A stretch of DNA of 64,000 nt from Neobacillus niacini (GCF_023715415.1 NZ_JAMBOB010000001.1:558001-622000), one strand, 5' to 3'. Numbered from the stretch's first letter, positions 16,733 to 25,893 are shown. The notes: a model not told the origin generated them from the sequence alone. Program-made: numbers and translations.

Positions 16733-18241
16733 TTATTCTTTTCTTCTTTTCCGAACTTTTATAATGAATAAAGTAAATAAGAGATAGACAACCACTAGTG
16801 AACCTATTAGCGTTAGATTAATTCCGCTCTTATTGGCTAGCACATAAATTTCTGACTCATCACGGTCAATAATAAGATCATATTGGTTATCATCCGTACT
16901 CCTGACAAGGTCTCCATTAAGCATACCTCGAAGTTCTTTTCCACCTTCAATATGTTCCTTGTTTAACGTAACATTTTGAGATTCACTTGTATTATTAACG
17001 GCAATAATCGCAGTTTCATCTTGATAGACACGTTTATAAACAGCCATTCCATCTTTTTCATAAAGCATTTCCATACTTCCCCTCGTCAGAGAAGGAAGCT
17101 GATTTCTTACTTCACCGAGCTTCGTAATATAATCAATGAGTTCCTTTTCTGTCCGAAAATTCATTGGCTGCCGATTATCTGGAATTTCTCCGCCGTTTAA
17201 TGCAATTTCACTGCCATAAAAGACAACAGGGATTCCAGGAGTAGAATAAGTATAGGTTAATGCTGTCTTCCAACGAGCACCTGGAAAATGCTTATTCTTA
17301 ACGATATCACTCGTAAACCTTGTAGTCATTTCATTATCAAAAAATTGTGGCTGCAATTCCTGATTCTTACTGTCACTTAACTCACTAAAAGATTGATTGG
17401 TAGTTGCGAAGACCTTTCTTAAATTTCCGCTATGTTGATAATTCGTTAGGCTGTCAATACCAGCATTTTTAAATCCTTCAAAGTCTACCTCACTGTTCAT
17501 AGAGGTAATCCCTAAAAGAAAAAAGTTATCTTTTTCATTTTTTACATCTTTTGAAAATTCACTCCAAAAGGCTATTGGGACATGATTTACCTCGGGAAGA
17601 CTATATCCGTCTATATCTGTCTCATTTATCCACCACTTAGCAGCATCTACTAAATAATTTTTGACTTCAGGGTTGTCCTGATTAAGGTCAGGCAAACCAT
17701 TCACCCATCCATTCTCTCTTTCCTCCTGATTTGTCAAATTATTAATTTCAGTCTTCACATGGAACCAATCCTGCTTGGTTGCATCTTTCACCCATGGGTG
17801 TTCTTTAGAGACATTATTGGTTACAAAATCAATGATTACCTTCATATCGCGTTGATGTGCTTCTCGAACAAGTTTCTTAAAGGTCTTTAACGTGCCAAAA
17901 TGCTCATCGGGCTTTTTAAAGTCATTTACCCAATAGCCGTGATAACCACCAGCAGTATTATCGAATATAGATGTTAGCCGGATTGCTGTGAAGCCCATAT
18001 CCTTAAGATAATCCAGCTTATCTATAACTCCCTGAAAATCTCCGCCATTATAGGCTAAAGGGTCTAGAGTATTAACATCAGTATCATTCTTCGTATCAGC
18101 ATTAAAAAAACGATCCACCATTATGGAATAAACAGTTTCATCCTGCCATTCCCTTGTTTCCTTTTCTTTTGCCCCGTAAGCTGGCACTGCTGAAACAATA
18201 AAAGTACAAAATAAAATGAGTGTAATCAAGGTTTTTTTCAT
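16733..18241 (-). CDS. Membrane-anchored GH13 amylase-family protein lacking catalytic residues
   Basis: The 502-residue protein has a signal peptide (residues 1-23), a GH13 barrel (about 35-400), a beta domain and a C-terminal membrane helix with basic tail KVRKRRKE, so it should be an extracellular membrane protein. Region I reads DFVTNN (138-143) where DxxxNH is normal. In region II the usual GFRxDxxKH is GYSLPEVNH, with Pro216 in place of the nucleophile Asp. The acid/base Glu position is Ile245 in LLGIT. Region IV DNHD is DNEM (302-305). The fold is kept while all three catalytic carboxylates are gone, so hydrolysis is unlikely; a glucan-binding or structural role is possible. ATG 18241 follows AAGGGGA. 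Confidence 0.85.
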   Translation of the reverse strand: MKKTLITLILFCTFIVSAVPAYGAKEKETREWQDETVYSIMVDRFFNADTKNDTDVNTLDPLAYNGGDFQGVIDKLDYLKDMGFTAIRLTSIFDNTAGGYHGYWVNDFKKPDEHFGTLKTFKKLVREAHQRDMKVIIDFVTNNVSKEHPWVKDATKQDWFHVKTEINNLTNQEERENGWVNGLPDLNQDNPEVKNYLVDAAKWWINETDIDGYSLPEVNHVPIAFWSEFSKDVKNEKDNFFLLGITSMNSEVDFEGFKNAGIDSLTNYQHSGNLRKVFATTNQSFSELSDSKNQELQPQFFDNEMTTRFTSDIVKNKHFPGARWKTALTYTYSTPGIPVVFYGSEIALNGGEIPDNRQPMNFRTEKELIDYITKLGEVRNQLPSLTRGSMEMLYEKDGMAVYKRVYQDETAIIAVNNTSESQNVTLNKEHIEGGKELRGMLNGDLVRSTDDNQYDLIIDRDESEIYVLANKSGINLTLIGSLVVVYLLFTLFIIKVRKRRKE

Positions 18242-18303
18242 CTTCAATCCCCTTCCATACACTCATTTTAATCTAATAAAGTTGTGAATCCAACTATAAA
18301 CGT

Positions 18304-20154
18304 CTATGCATTTACTATATTGATATTGTAATCTTTAAACCATATATCTAATTGAATAAAATAGGCCAATAGCTGTGGTCCTGACATTAATTGACCAAAC
18401 CATGGTTCTTTGAAGGAATTACCACCGGATTCTACCAGTTCATTTAGTAAATCTCGATTAAATAATTCGTAAAGTACTGATGACTTATCCTTTAATATCT
18501 CCTTCAATTGATGTTGAACGGCAAGTGTATATCCTGGATTATGTGTTTTTGGATAAGGACTTTTTTTACGATAGAGCACCTCATCAGGAATAACCCCTTC
18601 AAATGCTTTTCTTAAAATCCCCTTTTCCCTGCCATGTACCATTTTTACATCCCATGGAATGTTCCATACATATTCAACAAGACGATGGTCTGCAAAAGGA
18701 ACTCTGACTTCTAGACTTGCTCCCATACTCATTCTATCTTTACGGTCAAGTAGCGTTGTCATAAAATGTGTCATATTAATATAAAAGAGCTCTCGCCGTT
18801 TTACTTCTTCGATGCTTTCTCCCTCCAATTTTGGAGTTTCTTGAACGGCTTTCTTATACTTTTCAATTACGTAATCCTTTAATTTCAATCTTTGCTGCCA
18901 ATCGGATCTTAACAAATTATTTCTTTCATTCACTGAACGCATCCAAGGGAAACCTGGTCTCTCTAGATCTTCCTTTCGGTGAAACCATGGATATCCACCA
19001 AATATCTCGTCGGCACACTCACCCGAAAGACTAACAACAAAGTCCTTTTTTATTTCCTTGCAGAACCAAAGCAAGGAGGAATCAATGTCAGCCATACCAG
19101 GACAATCACGAACATGAACTGCTTCTGTTAAGTCTTTCACTAATTGTTCTTGAGAAATTGTTTTAAAATGGTGCTTTGTATCAAACTCACTTGTCACAAT
19201 TTTAATCCACTTCTCATCCGCATTTGGCTGGAATTCGTTTGCTTTAAAAAAGCGATCGTTTCCTTCATAGTCAATCGAATACGTATGAAGCTGACCCTTA
19301 CCTTGGTGTTTAAATCCTTGTGCAGCAATAGCAGTGATAATACTTGAATCAAGCCCTCCTGATAAGAAGGTAGAAAGCGGAACATCGGAAACAAGCTGCC
19401 TTGTTACAGCGTCTGTTACCAAATAGCGCACCCTTTCAGCGGTCTCTTCTACAGTTTCCTTATGCACATCACTCTTTACATTCCAATAACGCCATATCTT
19501 TAAGCCCTGTTTTGAAAAAGTCATGGCGTGTGCCGGCCGCAGTTCCTTAATGCCTTTAAAAATCCCAGATCCAGGAGTTCTTGATGGCCCTAAACCGAAA
19601 ATTTCAGCAAGCCCTTCATTTTCTAGCTCTGTTTTCATTCCAGGGTTTGCTAGAATTGCCTTTATTTCTGAAGCAAATACAATTCCTTTTTTTAATTCTG
19701 TAAAAAACAACGGTTTTACGCCTAATCGATCCCGTCCGATAAAAAGCTGCTCTCTCTTTTCATCCCAAATGGCAAAAGCATAGATACCGTTTAAATGATT
19801 TACACACTCTTCTGCCCATTCTATATAGGCAGTTAACAGAACTTCTGTATCAGAATGACCTTTGAAAGAATATCCTTTAGTAAGGAGGATTTTGCGGATA
19901 TCTTCAGTATTGTACAACTCCCCATTGTAACAAATTGTATATTGTATACCATCTTTTTGTTTAGTCATCGGCTGTCTTCCCCCTTCAGGGTCAACTACAA
20001 TTAGACGCTTATGACCAAATCCAACATGAGTATTCGTCCAAAGGTTCGTCTCATCTGGCCCCCTTTTCGCAAGGGTATTCGCCATTTTTTCTAATGTATC
20101 CTTTTCATTCTTCATATCAATTGTAAAATCAACCCATCCTGTTACTCCGCACAT
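18304..20154 (-). CDS. asnO: Glutamine-hydrolysing asparagine synthetase, AsnO-like
   Basis: This 616-residue enzyme makes asparagine from aspartate, ATP and glutamine. Met1 is followed by Cys2 (MCGVTGW), the nucleophile of the glutaminase domain (about residues 2-200). The synthetase domain carries the PP-loop SGGLDSS and SGECADEIFGGYPW. Choosing ATG 20154 exposes Cys2, whereas the longer frame would not; AGGAG lies upstream. B. subtilis AsnO (YisO) has similar length and the same neighbour yisN and is linked to sporulation. Confidence 0.93.
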   Translation of the reverse strand: MCGVTGWVDFTIDMKNEKDTLEKMANTLAKRGPDETNLWTNTHVGFGHKRLIVVDPEGGRQPMTKQKDGIQYTICYNGELYNTEDIRKILLTKGYSFKGHSDTEVLLTAYIEWAEECVNHLNGIYAFAIWDEKREQLFIGRDRLGVKPLFFTELKKGIVFASEIKAILANPGMKTELENEGLAEIFGLGPSRTPGSGIFKGIKELRPAHAMTFSKQGLKIWRYWNVKSDVHKETVEETAERVRYLVTDAVTRQLVSDVPLSTFLSGGLDSSIITAIAAQGFKHQGKGQLHTYSIDYEGNDRFFKANEFQPNADEKWIKIVTSEFDTKHHFKTISQEQLVKDLTEAVHVRDCPGMADIDSSLLWFCKEIKKDFVVSLSGECADEIFGGYPWFHRKEDLERPGFPWMRSVNERNNLLRSDWQQRLKLKDYVIEKYKKAVQETPKLEGESIEEVKRRELFYINMTHFMTTLLDRKDRMSMGASLEVRVPFADHRLVEYVWNIPWDVKMVHGREKGILRKAFEGVIPDEVLYRKKSPYPKTHNPGYTLAVQHQLKEILKDKSSVLYELFNRDLLNELVESGGNSFKEPWFGQLMSGPQLLAYFIQLDIWFKDYNINIVNA

Positions 20155-20318
20155 AATAAAAACTCCTCTCTCCAGTTTAGCAGCTGGATAAACGTTACAT
20201 GTTTTATAGTATTCAGCCCAATTTATTTGGTAAATTGTCCAAATTAAAGATAAACAAGTTATAAAATCTGACAAAGATGTCTACAAAGAAAATGAAGTAT
20301 TAGGCACGGAGGTTAAAC

Positions 20319-20882
20319 ATGAATCGACAACAAAGAATTAAACTTTTAGACTTTCAACTGAGGGCCTATAACGAAGGAGCAGTTGAACAAATAAGTGATC
20401 AATGGATATTTTTTGATGAAGAAACAGAAGAAGCAGCGATGCTCGATGACTTTCTTCAACAGGAGATAGAAATATTTCGTGTTAATCGATGGAAGAAAGG
20501 AATTTTAATTGAATCTGGGAAGATACGAAGTGGAAATGAAATCATTATGCTTCGTGACCATGATTTGGTTAGAATAAGAAAGCATTTAATCTACTCATTG
20601 GAAAGACTTTTAGAGGGAATGAATGATGATGCCTTTTTTCAATTTGTTACAACATTAAACTCTTTAGATTTTTCTATCTATGATTGTATCTATTGTTACA
20701 ATCACCTATCTTTCTTATCAGATGATAATCGAAGAGATGGGGTAAACTTTATTGTTTTTGATAATCAGGAACAAATTTGTAATGTTCAGCACCATTTTTG
20801 TTATTTTGAAAAGGTAAATGATCGCTTTGAATTCACCTTAAATACAGGAAAACGGTTGGTTATCGAAAAGATGATTTCATAA
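20319..20882 (+). CDS. yisN: YisN-like protein of unknown function (DUF2777-type)
   Basis: This 187-residue soluble, acidic protein starts MNRQQRIKLLDFQLRAYNEG and has a cysteine/histidine-containing segment (IYDCIYCYNHLSFL, QHHFCYFEK). It lies divergent from asnO as yisN does in B. subtilis, and I recall that family as DUF2777. No catalytic motif is evident. The C-x2-C and nearby His residues could bind metal, which is untested. The ATG follows ACGGAGG. Confidence 0.7.
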   Translation: MNRQQRIKLLDFQLRAYNEGAVEQISDQWIFFDEETEEAAMLDDFLQQEIEIFRVNRWKKGILIESGKIRSGNEIIMLRDHDLVRIRKHLIYSLERLLEGMNDDAFFQFVTTLNSLDFSIYDCIYCYNHLSFLSDDNRRDGVNFIVFDNQEQICNVQHHFCYFEKVNDRFEFTLNTGKRLVIEKMIS

Positions 20883-20885
20883 TAG

Positions 20886-20928
20886 AAAGGTGTGTTTTTC
20901 ATTTGAATGAAAAGCACACCTTTTTTTA
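20886..20928. terminator. Bidirectional terminator between yisN and moeB
   Basis: A long stem, AAAGGTGTG..TTTTCATT with AATGAAAA..CACACCTTT, is followed by seven T. It reaches the moeB stop codon. Confidence 0.85.
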
Positions 20929-21954
20929 GTTTCCTATATATTTCGAATAAAGCGATTTTGCTTTAACGATATCGTTTGTACCATGTACCAGTACTCGACC
21001 ATCTTTGAATAGAACGATAGTGGTTTCTGGATTAGGAGAGAAACGAAGTAAAAATTGATTTCCGTTGACTGTCCCGCTCTTTTTTAGGTGTTCACTAAGT
21101 TTTATTAGATCTCGTTCACGCTTTTCTCTAAAATAAATTTGCACGGTATCTCTTCCGCAAAGAGAACTATAAGATTCCTGTTGGCTGGATAAACGATCTA
21201 GAAAGTCAAATTGACGATTTACACATGTCGGACATTGTGGATTTCTCCCTTCACTGATATCCATTGAAAATAAGTCAGTATCCCATACATCAATTTGATC
21301 CAGGTTAGAGCTTGTGGCGGCACCAATTAGTAGTTTTATCGTTTCCATAGCTTGAAAGGAACCGACGATATCTGTTATTGGTGATAACACACCAATCGTA
21401 TCACAGGTCTCTCCCCTGCCATCTGGGATATGTGGAAATAGACAGCGGTAGCATGGAGTTTCTCCAGGTTTAATAACGGCAAACATCCCTCTTGAACTAA
21501 CTGCTGCCCCATGGACCCAAGGAATTCCAAACTTAACTGCAACATCATTGATTAAGTAGCGGGTCATAAAATTATCCGTTCCATCTACAATACAATCAAC
21601 CCCTGCTAATAATTCCTCAGCATTATCAAGATTTAAATCTGTGATAGCAGCATCAACTGTAACAGTAGAGTTAATAGTATTCAGCCTCTTCCCCGCTGCA
21701 ACTGCCTTTGGTAGATTTAACTGAACATCTTCTTCATTAAATAATGATTGACGCTGTAAATTTGAAAGGTCAACTACATCTCTATCAATTAATCTTATGT
21801 ACCCCACACCCGACCGGACCAAATGGTTGGCACATACTGTTCCAAGTGCTCCGACACCGACAATAGCCACCCTGCTTTTCAGCAATTTCTTCTGTCCCTC
21901 TTCCCCTATTCCGGAAAAAAGAATTTGTCTTGAGTATCGTCCTAAATCGTCCAT
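20926..21954 (-). CDS. moeB: Molybdopterin-synthase adenylyltransferase MoeB (ThiF/E1-like)
   Basis: This 342-residue E1-like enzyme adenylates the C-terminal glycine of MoaD before sulfur transfer. It has GxGxxG-type VGVGALG (about residue 33), the RxxRQ-type SRQILF start, DLSNLQRQ, DGTDNF, and two zinc CxxC pairs (CYRCLF and CPTC). The C-terminal 90 residues are extra, without rhodanese motifs. The ATG follows AGAGG. It is divergent from the aldehyde oxidoreductase gene and close to moaD, giving a cofactor-assembly group. Confidence 0.88.
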   Translation of the reverse strand: MDDLGRYSRQILFSGIGEEGQKKLLKSRVAIVGVGALGTVCANHLVRSGVGYIRLIDRDVVDLSNLQRQSLFNEEDVQLNLPKAVAAGKRLNTINSTVTVDAAITDLNLDNAEELLAGVDCIVDGTDNFMTRYLINDVAVKFGIPWVHGAAVSSRGMFAVIKPGETPCYRCLFPHIPDGRGETCDTIGVLSPITDIVGSFQAMETIKLLIGAATSSNLDQIDVWDTDLFSMDISEGRNPQCPTCVNRQFDFLDRLSSQQESYSSLCGRDTVQIYFREKRERDLIKLSEHLKKSGTVNGNQFLLRFSPNPETTIVLFKDGRVLVHGTNDIVKAKSLYSKYIGN

Positions 21955-22065
21955 TTGTTGTCCTCTTTTCTAGATTAGTAATAACATACTAACGAGCCAC
22001 ATAATCTACGTTAATTTTAATTGAAATTTAGAAAACTTTAAATATTAAATATATAAAAATAATTG

Positions 22066-22071
22066 TATAAT
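22066..22071 (+). promoter_or_regulatory. -10 hexamer of the aldehyde oxidoreductase gene
   Basis: TATAAT lies in the AT-rich moeB-aor gap with no good -35. It leaves a leader of about 100 bases before the TTG start. Confidence 0.45.
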
Positions 22072-22108
22072 AGAAATTGGGTTTATTTATTAATTTTGAG
22101 AGGAATAT

Positions 22109-22137
22109 CCTATTACTTTTTTTTACTATAATAGGAG
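22109..22137 (+). other. Leader hairpin upstream of the aldehyde oxidoreductase gene
   Basis: CCTATTA pairs with TAATAGG around a T-rich loop in the presumed 5' leader, 40 bases before the start. Its role is unknown; it lacks the long T run of a terminator. Confidence 0.35.
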
Positions 22138-22175
22138 AGAAGCTTCAATTTATTAATGAAAGAGAGGGAGAAACT

Positions 22176-24005
22176 TTGAATTTAGGCGGTTTTAAAAACA
22201 AAGAAGTAGTAGTTGATTTAACAGCGGGTGAGATTAATTACAGACCTATTAATGAAGATGATGCAAAAAAGTACATTGGCGGCCGTGGTCTCGGAGTTAA
22301 GTATGTACTTGATAATGGTCCTGAAGTAGAGCCATTATCAGCTGAAAACATGCTTTGTATTATGACTGGTCCTGTAACTGGCTCACGATCTTCCATGAGT
22401 GGACGTCTTTGTGTTGTTACGAAGTCTCCGTTAACAGGAACCGTTACAGATTCTCATATGGGAGGATGGACCGCAGCACGTTTAAAATGGGCAGGGGTCG
22501 ATAATATCATTCTTACAGGTAAAAGTGATAAGCCTGTTTATCTTTATATCGAAGATGGTAAGGCGGAACTGCGTGATGCGTCTGATTTATGGGGTAAAGG
22601 AACAAGAGAAACCGTTAAAACCATGCAGGCTAGATACGGTGAACAAGACCTTAGTGTCATGACGATTGGGCAAGCCGGTGAAAACACAGTTAAGTTCGCA
22701 TCCTTTATTAACGAGCATGACCGAGCTGCTGGACGTGGCGGAACAGCCGCTGTTGCAGGCTATAAAAAATTGAAAGCGGTTGTAATTAAAGCAGCTCAAA
22801 AAGGTAATATGCCTCAGCCTAAATTAGAAACAGAGTATAAAGAAGCGAATAAAAAGGCAGTAAAGGCAATTCTTGACGGCGGCTTAACAGCACCAAACAA
22901 AGGCGGTCTTTCTGTTTACGGGACCAACGTTTTAACCAATATCATCAATGAGGTTGGCGCCCTTCCGACCAAGAATTCTCAGTTTACTCATTGGGATGAA
23001 GCAGAAAAGCACAGCGGTGAATATGTAAACAAACATTTGCTTGTTAAAAACAATACATGCCACGCCTGTCCTGTAGGCTGCAAAATTGAAGTAGAAGTAA
23101 AGGATGGCAAGTATAAAACAAGAGTCGAAAGCTTTGAATTCGAATCTTCCTGGTCACTTGGTTCAAACTGTTTATTAAGTGATGCACAGGCCATTTCCTA
23201 TCTGATTGACCAATGTAATGAGTATGGGCTTGATACGATTGAGCTTGGCCATTGCTTTTCTGTAACGATGGAAGCCTATGAAAAGGGACTAATTACAGAG
23301 GAACTCATCTGGGGCGATGCCGACTCCATGATAGACCTAACAAAGAAAATTGTATACCGTGAAGGATTTGGCGGTCTCCTTGCAGAGGGCCCTGCAAAAG
23401 CAACAGCTTCTTGGGGCGCACCTGAGCTTTCTATGTCTGTAAAAGGACAGTCAATTCCTGCCTATGACCCACGTGGAATTCAAGGGATTGGTCTTGGCTA
23501 TGCAACAAGTAACCGCGGTGCCTGTCATTTACGCGGATATACGGTTGCGAGTGAGATCGCTGGTATTCCAGAGCCAACAGATCGCCTTAAGCCCGAAGGT
23601 AAAGGTGAGTTATTAAAAATATTCCAAGATATGCTTGCATTCTCTGATTCTATGAATATCTGTAAGTTTTCATCCTTCTCTGAAAATGCAGAGCATTATG
23701 CTGAACAATACAGTGCAATGACTGGTGTTCCGATGACCGCTGATGATGTAATGAAGGCCGGAGAAAGAATATATAATCTTGAGCGTTATTATAATAACCT
23801 AGCAGGATTCGATAAGGAAGAAGACGACTATCTTCCAAAACGATTTACGGAAGAGCCTGCCTCTGGTAATAGTGCCGGGGAAGTTAGCAGAATGGATATC
23901 ATGCTTGGAGAGTACTATCAAGTACGCGGCTGGGAAAAAGGAAAAGTTACACAAGCAAAACTTCGTGAGCTTGAAATTATCGATCCGGAAAATCAGTTGG
24001 TATAA
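22176..24005 (+). CDS. aor: Tungsten/molybdenum aldehyde ferredoxin oxidoreductase
   Basis: This 609-residue AOR-family enzyme oxidises aldehydes to acids using a bis-pterin tungsten or molybdenum site and one 4Fe-4S cluster. Cluster ligands appear as C-x2-C-x3-C (Cys295, 298, 302) plus Cys496. The family signatures GRGLGVKY, AAGRGGTAAV, GYATSNRGACH are present. The start is TTG 22176 after GAGGGAG; the open frame extends upstream without a ribosome site. moeB, moaD and a Gly-Gly protein next to it are likely its cofactor helpers. The aldehyde substrate is unknown. Confidence 0.9.
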   Translation: MNLGGFKNKEVVVDLTAGEINYRPINEDDAKKYIGGRGLGVKYVLDNGPEVEPLSAENMLCIMTGPVTGSRSSMSGRLCVVTKSPLTGTVTDSHMGGWTAARLKWAGVDNIILTGKSDKPVYLYIEDGKAELRDASDLWGKGTRETVKTMQARYGEQDLSVMTIGQAGENTVKFASFINEHDRAAGRGGTAAVAGYKKLKAVVIKAAQKGNMPQPKLETEYKEANKKAVKAILDGGLTAPNKGGLSVYGTNVLTNIINEVGALPTKNSQFTHWDEAEKHSGEYVNKHLLVKNNTCHACPVGCKIEVEVKDGKYKTRVESFEFESSWSLGSNCLLSDAQAISYLIDQCNEYGLDTIELGHCFSVTMEAYEKGLITEELIWGDADSMIDLTKKIVYREGFGGLLAEGPAKATASWGAPELSMSVKGQSIPAYDPRGIQGIGLGYATSNRGACHLRGYTVASEIAGIPEPTDRLKPEGKGELLKIFQDMLAFSDSMNICKFSSFSENAEHYAEQYSAMTGVPMTADDVMKAGERIYNLERYYNNLAGFDKEEDDYLPKRFTEEPASGNSAGEVSRMDIMLGEYYQVRGWEKGKVTQAKLRELEIIDPENQLV

Positions 24006-24010
24006 TGAAA

Positions 24011-24043
24011 CAAAAGGCTTCTGCATTTTGCAGAAGCCTTTTG
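24011..24043. terminator. Bidirectional terminator after the aldehyde oxidoreductase gene
   Basis: CAAAAGGCTTCTG pairs perfectly with CAGAAGCCTTTTG around a seven-base loop. Confidence 0.85.
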
Positions 24044-24057
24044 TTATTTGAAATTAA

Positions 24058-24330
24058 CTATCCGCCTATCCTCCTGGTCTTCACCCGATAATTTTTGATA
24101 AGCTCCTTAAGCGTCATTTCCTCTGAAGCATGAAACCGAATATGTACCGAATTGACTTTAAATGTAGAAGTAATGGAAATCTCCTCTTCCCTAACTATTT
24201 CCCCGCACCATTCATTAGATTTATAAATGTAGGGGAAATTATCTGTCAATTGTTTTCCCCCTAACTCTTCAAAATACATCCCAAGATGCTTCCGATTGAT
24301 ACCACGAAATTCCAATTCCTGCTCTGGCAT
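24058..24330 (-). CDS. Unknown 90-residue protein with Gly-Gly C-terminus, coupled to moaD
   Basis: The protein starts MPEQELEFRGINRKHLG and ends RRIGG. I do not recognise it. It mixes predicted beta strands (ISITSTFKVNSVHIRFHA) and helices, is soluble, and has one Cys. The ATG lies one base after the moaD stop with GGTGG inside the moaD end, so translation is coupled. A C-terminal Gly-Gly is the feature used by MoaD and ThiS sulfur carriers and by MoaA, so it may be a second carrier or an adaptor for pterin-cofactor synthesis. That is inference. Confidence 0.75.
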   Translation of the reverse strand: MPEQELEFRGINRKHLGMYFEELGGKQLTDNFPYIYKSNEWCGEIVREEEISITSTFKVNSVHIRFHASEEMTLKELIKNYRVKTRRIGG

Positions 24331-24331
24331 C

Positions 24332-24604
24332 TTAACCACCAGCAACTGGAGGAAATAATGCAAATTGATCGGTTTCTTTTACAATGGTCTCAAGACCCTC
24401 CAAATGAATAATATTTCTTCCGTTTATAAAAACATGAACAAATGGAAGCAGTTGTTTTTCAGGAGTAAATATTTCATTCTTTAAATCTGGAAACATCTCA
24501 ACCATTTTATCTAACACATCAATAACACGTTGACCATCTGGGTTAACCTCTACTCCAACTCCGCCGCAAATTTCCCGGAGATTCGCAAATATTCTTACCA
24601 GCAT
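24332..24604 (-). CDS. moaD: MoaD-family sulfur carrier protein
   Basis: This 90-residue ubiquitin-like protein has MLVRIFANLREICGG at the N-terminus and the tail FALFPPVAGG, the classic MoaD end. The terminal glycine is adenylated by MoeB and thiocarboxylated to give molybdopterin its dithiolene sulfurs. ATG 24604 follows GAGGAG; the frame extends seven codons upstream. It is longer than E. coli MoaD (81 residues), like the MoaD proteins linked to aldehyde oxidoreductases. No moaE is in the window. Confidence 0.87.
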   Translation of the reverse strand: MLVRIFANLREICGGVGVEVNPDGQRVIDVLDKMVEMFPDLKNEIFTPEKQLLPFVHVFINGRNIIHLEGLETIVKETDQFALFPPVAGG

Positions 24605-24676
24605 ATCAAACACTCCTCTCCCCATACTTAAATAGTAAAACTATTTGCACTAATTGTCATCCTTTTTTAAGCGTAG

Positions 24677-24710
24677 AAAGAGCTGCCGGAAAACCCGGCA
24701 GCTCTTTTAT
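24677..24710 (-). terminator. Terminator of yisL
   Basis: A perfect stem, AGAGCTGCCGG / CCGGCAGCTCT, lies 11 bases after the yisL stop and upstream of moaD. The T-rich flank is stronger on the + side, so it may work both ways. Confidence 0.65.
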
Positions 24711-24720
24711 TTAGGCAAAA

Positions 24721-25080
24721 TTATACATTAAAAATGGACATAGGTAATTTGTCAAAACCTAAGTATAAGACAAGTAAGAATGCAACGACAAATTGTACCC
24801 ATAAAATTGAAGTCTTTCTATTTTGTGCAACCTTACTAAGGATCATTTCAAATAAGCCTATTACCCATATTCCAACGATTGCTTTTAATATATACAACAT
24901 ATCAATATTGGACAGCATGAATATTAGCCCAACACCAGTTGCAATAATGAGCAGATAAAGAACACGCAGTATCATTTGAACAATTTTAGCGCCCTTTTCT
25001 TTTCCGCCTTTTAGTAAAAATATTGCAACAATAAATAAAATTAGGGCCAAAACCCAGGCTGTAACGTGACCATGAATCAT
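24721..25080 (-). CDS. yisL: YisL-family membrane protein (UPF0344)
   Basis: This 119-residue integral membrane protein has four predicted helices (residues 6-24, 35-56, 60-85, 93-111). The sequence MIHGHVTAWVLALIL and the placement match YisL of B. subtilis. The function is unknown. The ATG has AGGAGG upstream and a terminator follows. Confidence 0.88.
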   Translation of the reverse strand: MIHGHVTAWVLALILFIVAIFLLKGGKEKGAKIVQMILRVLYLLIIATGVGLIFMLSNIDMLYILKAIVGIWVIGLFEMILSKVAQNRKTSILWVQFVVAFLLVLYLGFDKLPMSIFNV

Positions 25081-25164
25081 TTGTTCTTCCTCCTATGTAT
25101 GCATTGCTTTTAGCAACACTATCATACCATAGGCCATTCCAAAATCCTAAATAAAAGCTGAATG

Positions 25165-25767
25165 CTAATAAGATTCTTCAAGAAGATTAACAGAAAAAAT
25201 ATCTCTTAGCACGATATTATCCCCAGCAATTCCCTGAACCTCTGTTATCTTCGTAACTTTTCTTCTTCCATCATTTAATCGTGAAAGGTGGACAATGATG
25301 TCAATCGTACCAGCGATTTGTTCCCTTATCGCCTTGATAGGCCTTATCCCTTCAAGATAGGCAATGATCTCCAGGCGATCAATCACATTACCTGGACTGC
25401 TAGCGTGTCCTGTTACAAGAAATCCATCATTTCCGTTACTATCTTTCTGGAGTATTTCACGTCCATCCTTATCACGAATATCTCCAATCATATTCCTTTC
25501 CTCAATTGGAATGAAAGTGGAAAGTGCATGAACAAGGGTTGTTTTTCCTGCTCCTGTCCCTCCGCTCACTAGAATATTTAATCTAGCTTTAACACATGTA
25601 CAAAGGAAGAGAGCCATTTCCTTTGACACGGTCTCGTTACGGATTAAATCCTGCAGTTCTAGAGATTTCCATGAATACCTTCTATTCCCCAGCCTTTTTG
25701 ACAGGTACAATTTGTTCTCTGCACCTTTTCCCTGATTATTTTGTTCAATCTGTTTTAATAGTCCCAT
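25165..25767 (-). pseudogene. Truncated CpaF/TadA-type secretion ATPase, remnant
   Basis: The 200-residue ORF retains the core of a CpaF pilus or secretion ATPase: TCVKARLNILVSGGTGAGKTT (Walker A, about residues 68-76), then IREQIAGTIDIIVHLSRLNDGRRKV. The N-terminal domain of more than 100 residues is missing. Between ERNMI and GDIRDKDGREIL roughly 50 residues with the aspartate box and Walker B (RPDRIIVGEVRG in relatives) are absent, and GHDGS is altered. It should not hydrolyse ATP normally. No tadB or tadC follows. A cyclic-di-GMP riboswitch precedes it, so it is probably the last piece of a lost Tad-type pilus operon. Confidence 0.75.
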
Positions 25768-25856
25768 ACAATGCCACCCGCCTTATTCTTGTTTTTTTGA
25801 AAAATCGCTTTGATCACAAAACATAGAGAAATGATCGGTTTGGCAGGGTTGAAAAT

Positions 25857-25893
25857 TGCAAAAAATAACCCCGCCTTTACCGAAAGGGGGGTT
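25857..25893 (-). terminator. Expression-platform terminator of the riboswitch
   Basis: On the reverse strand AACCCCCCTTT pairs with AAAGGCGGGGTT, followed by ATTTTTT. It lies about 75 bases after the aptamer and 90 bases before the cpaF remnant start, as expected for transcriptional control. Confidence 0.8.

Noticed and set aside
20155..20274. Longer start for asnO
   Set aside because: It would bury the Cys that must be residue 2 for glutaminase activity.
22077..22175. N-terminal extension of the aldehyde oxidoreductase
   Set aside because: The frame is open but there is no ribosome site, the residues are unlike AOR starts, and the stretch holds a leader hairpin. TTG 22176 with GAGGGAG fits better.
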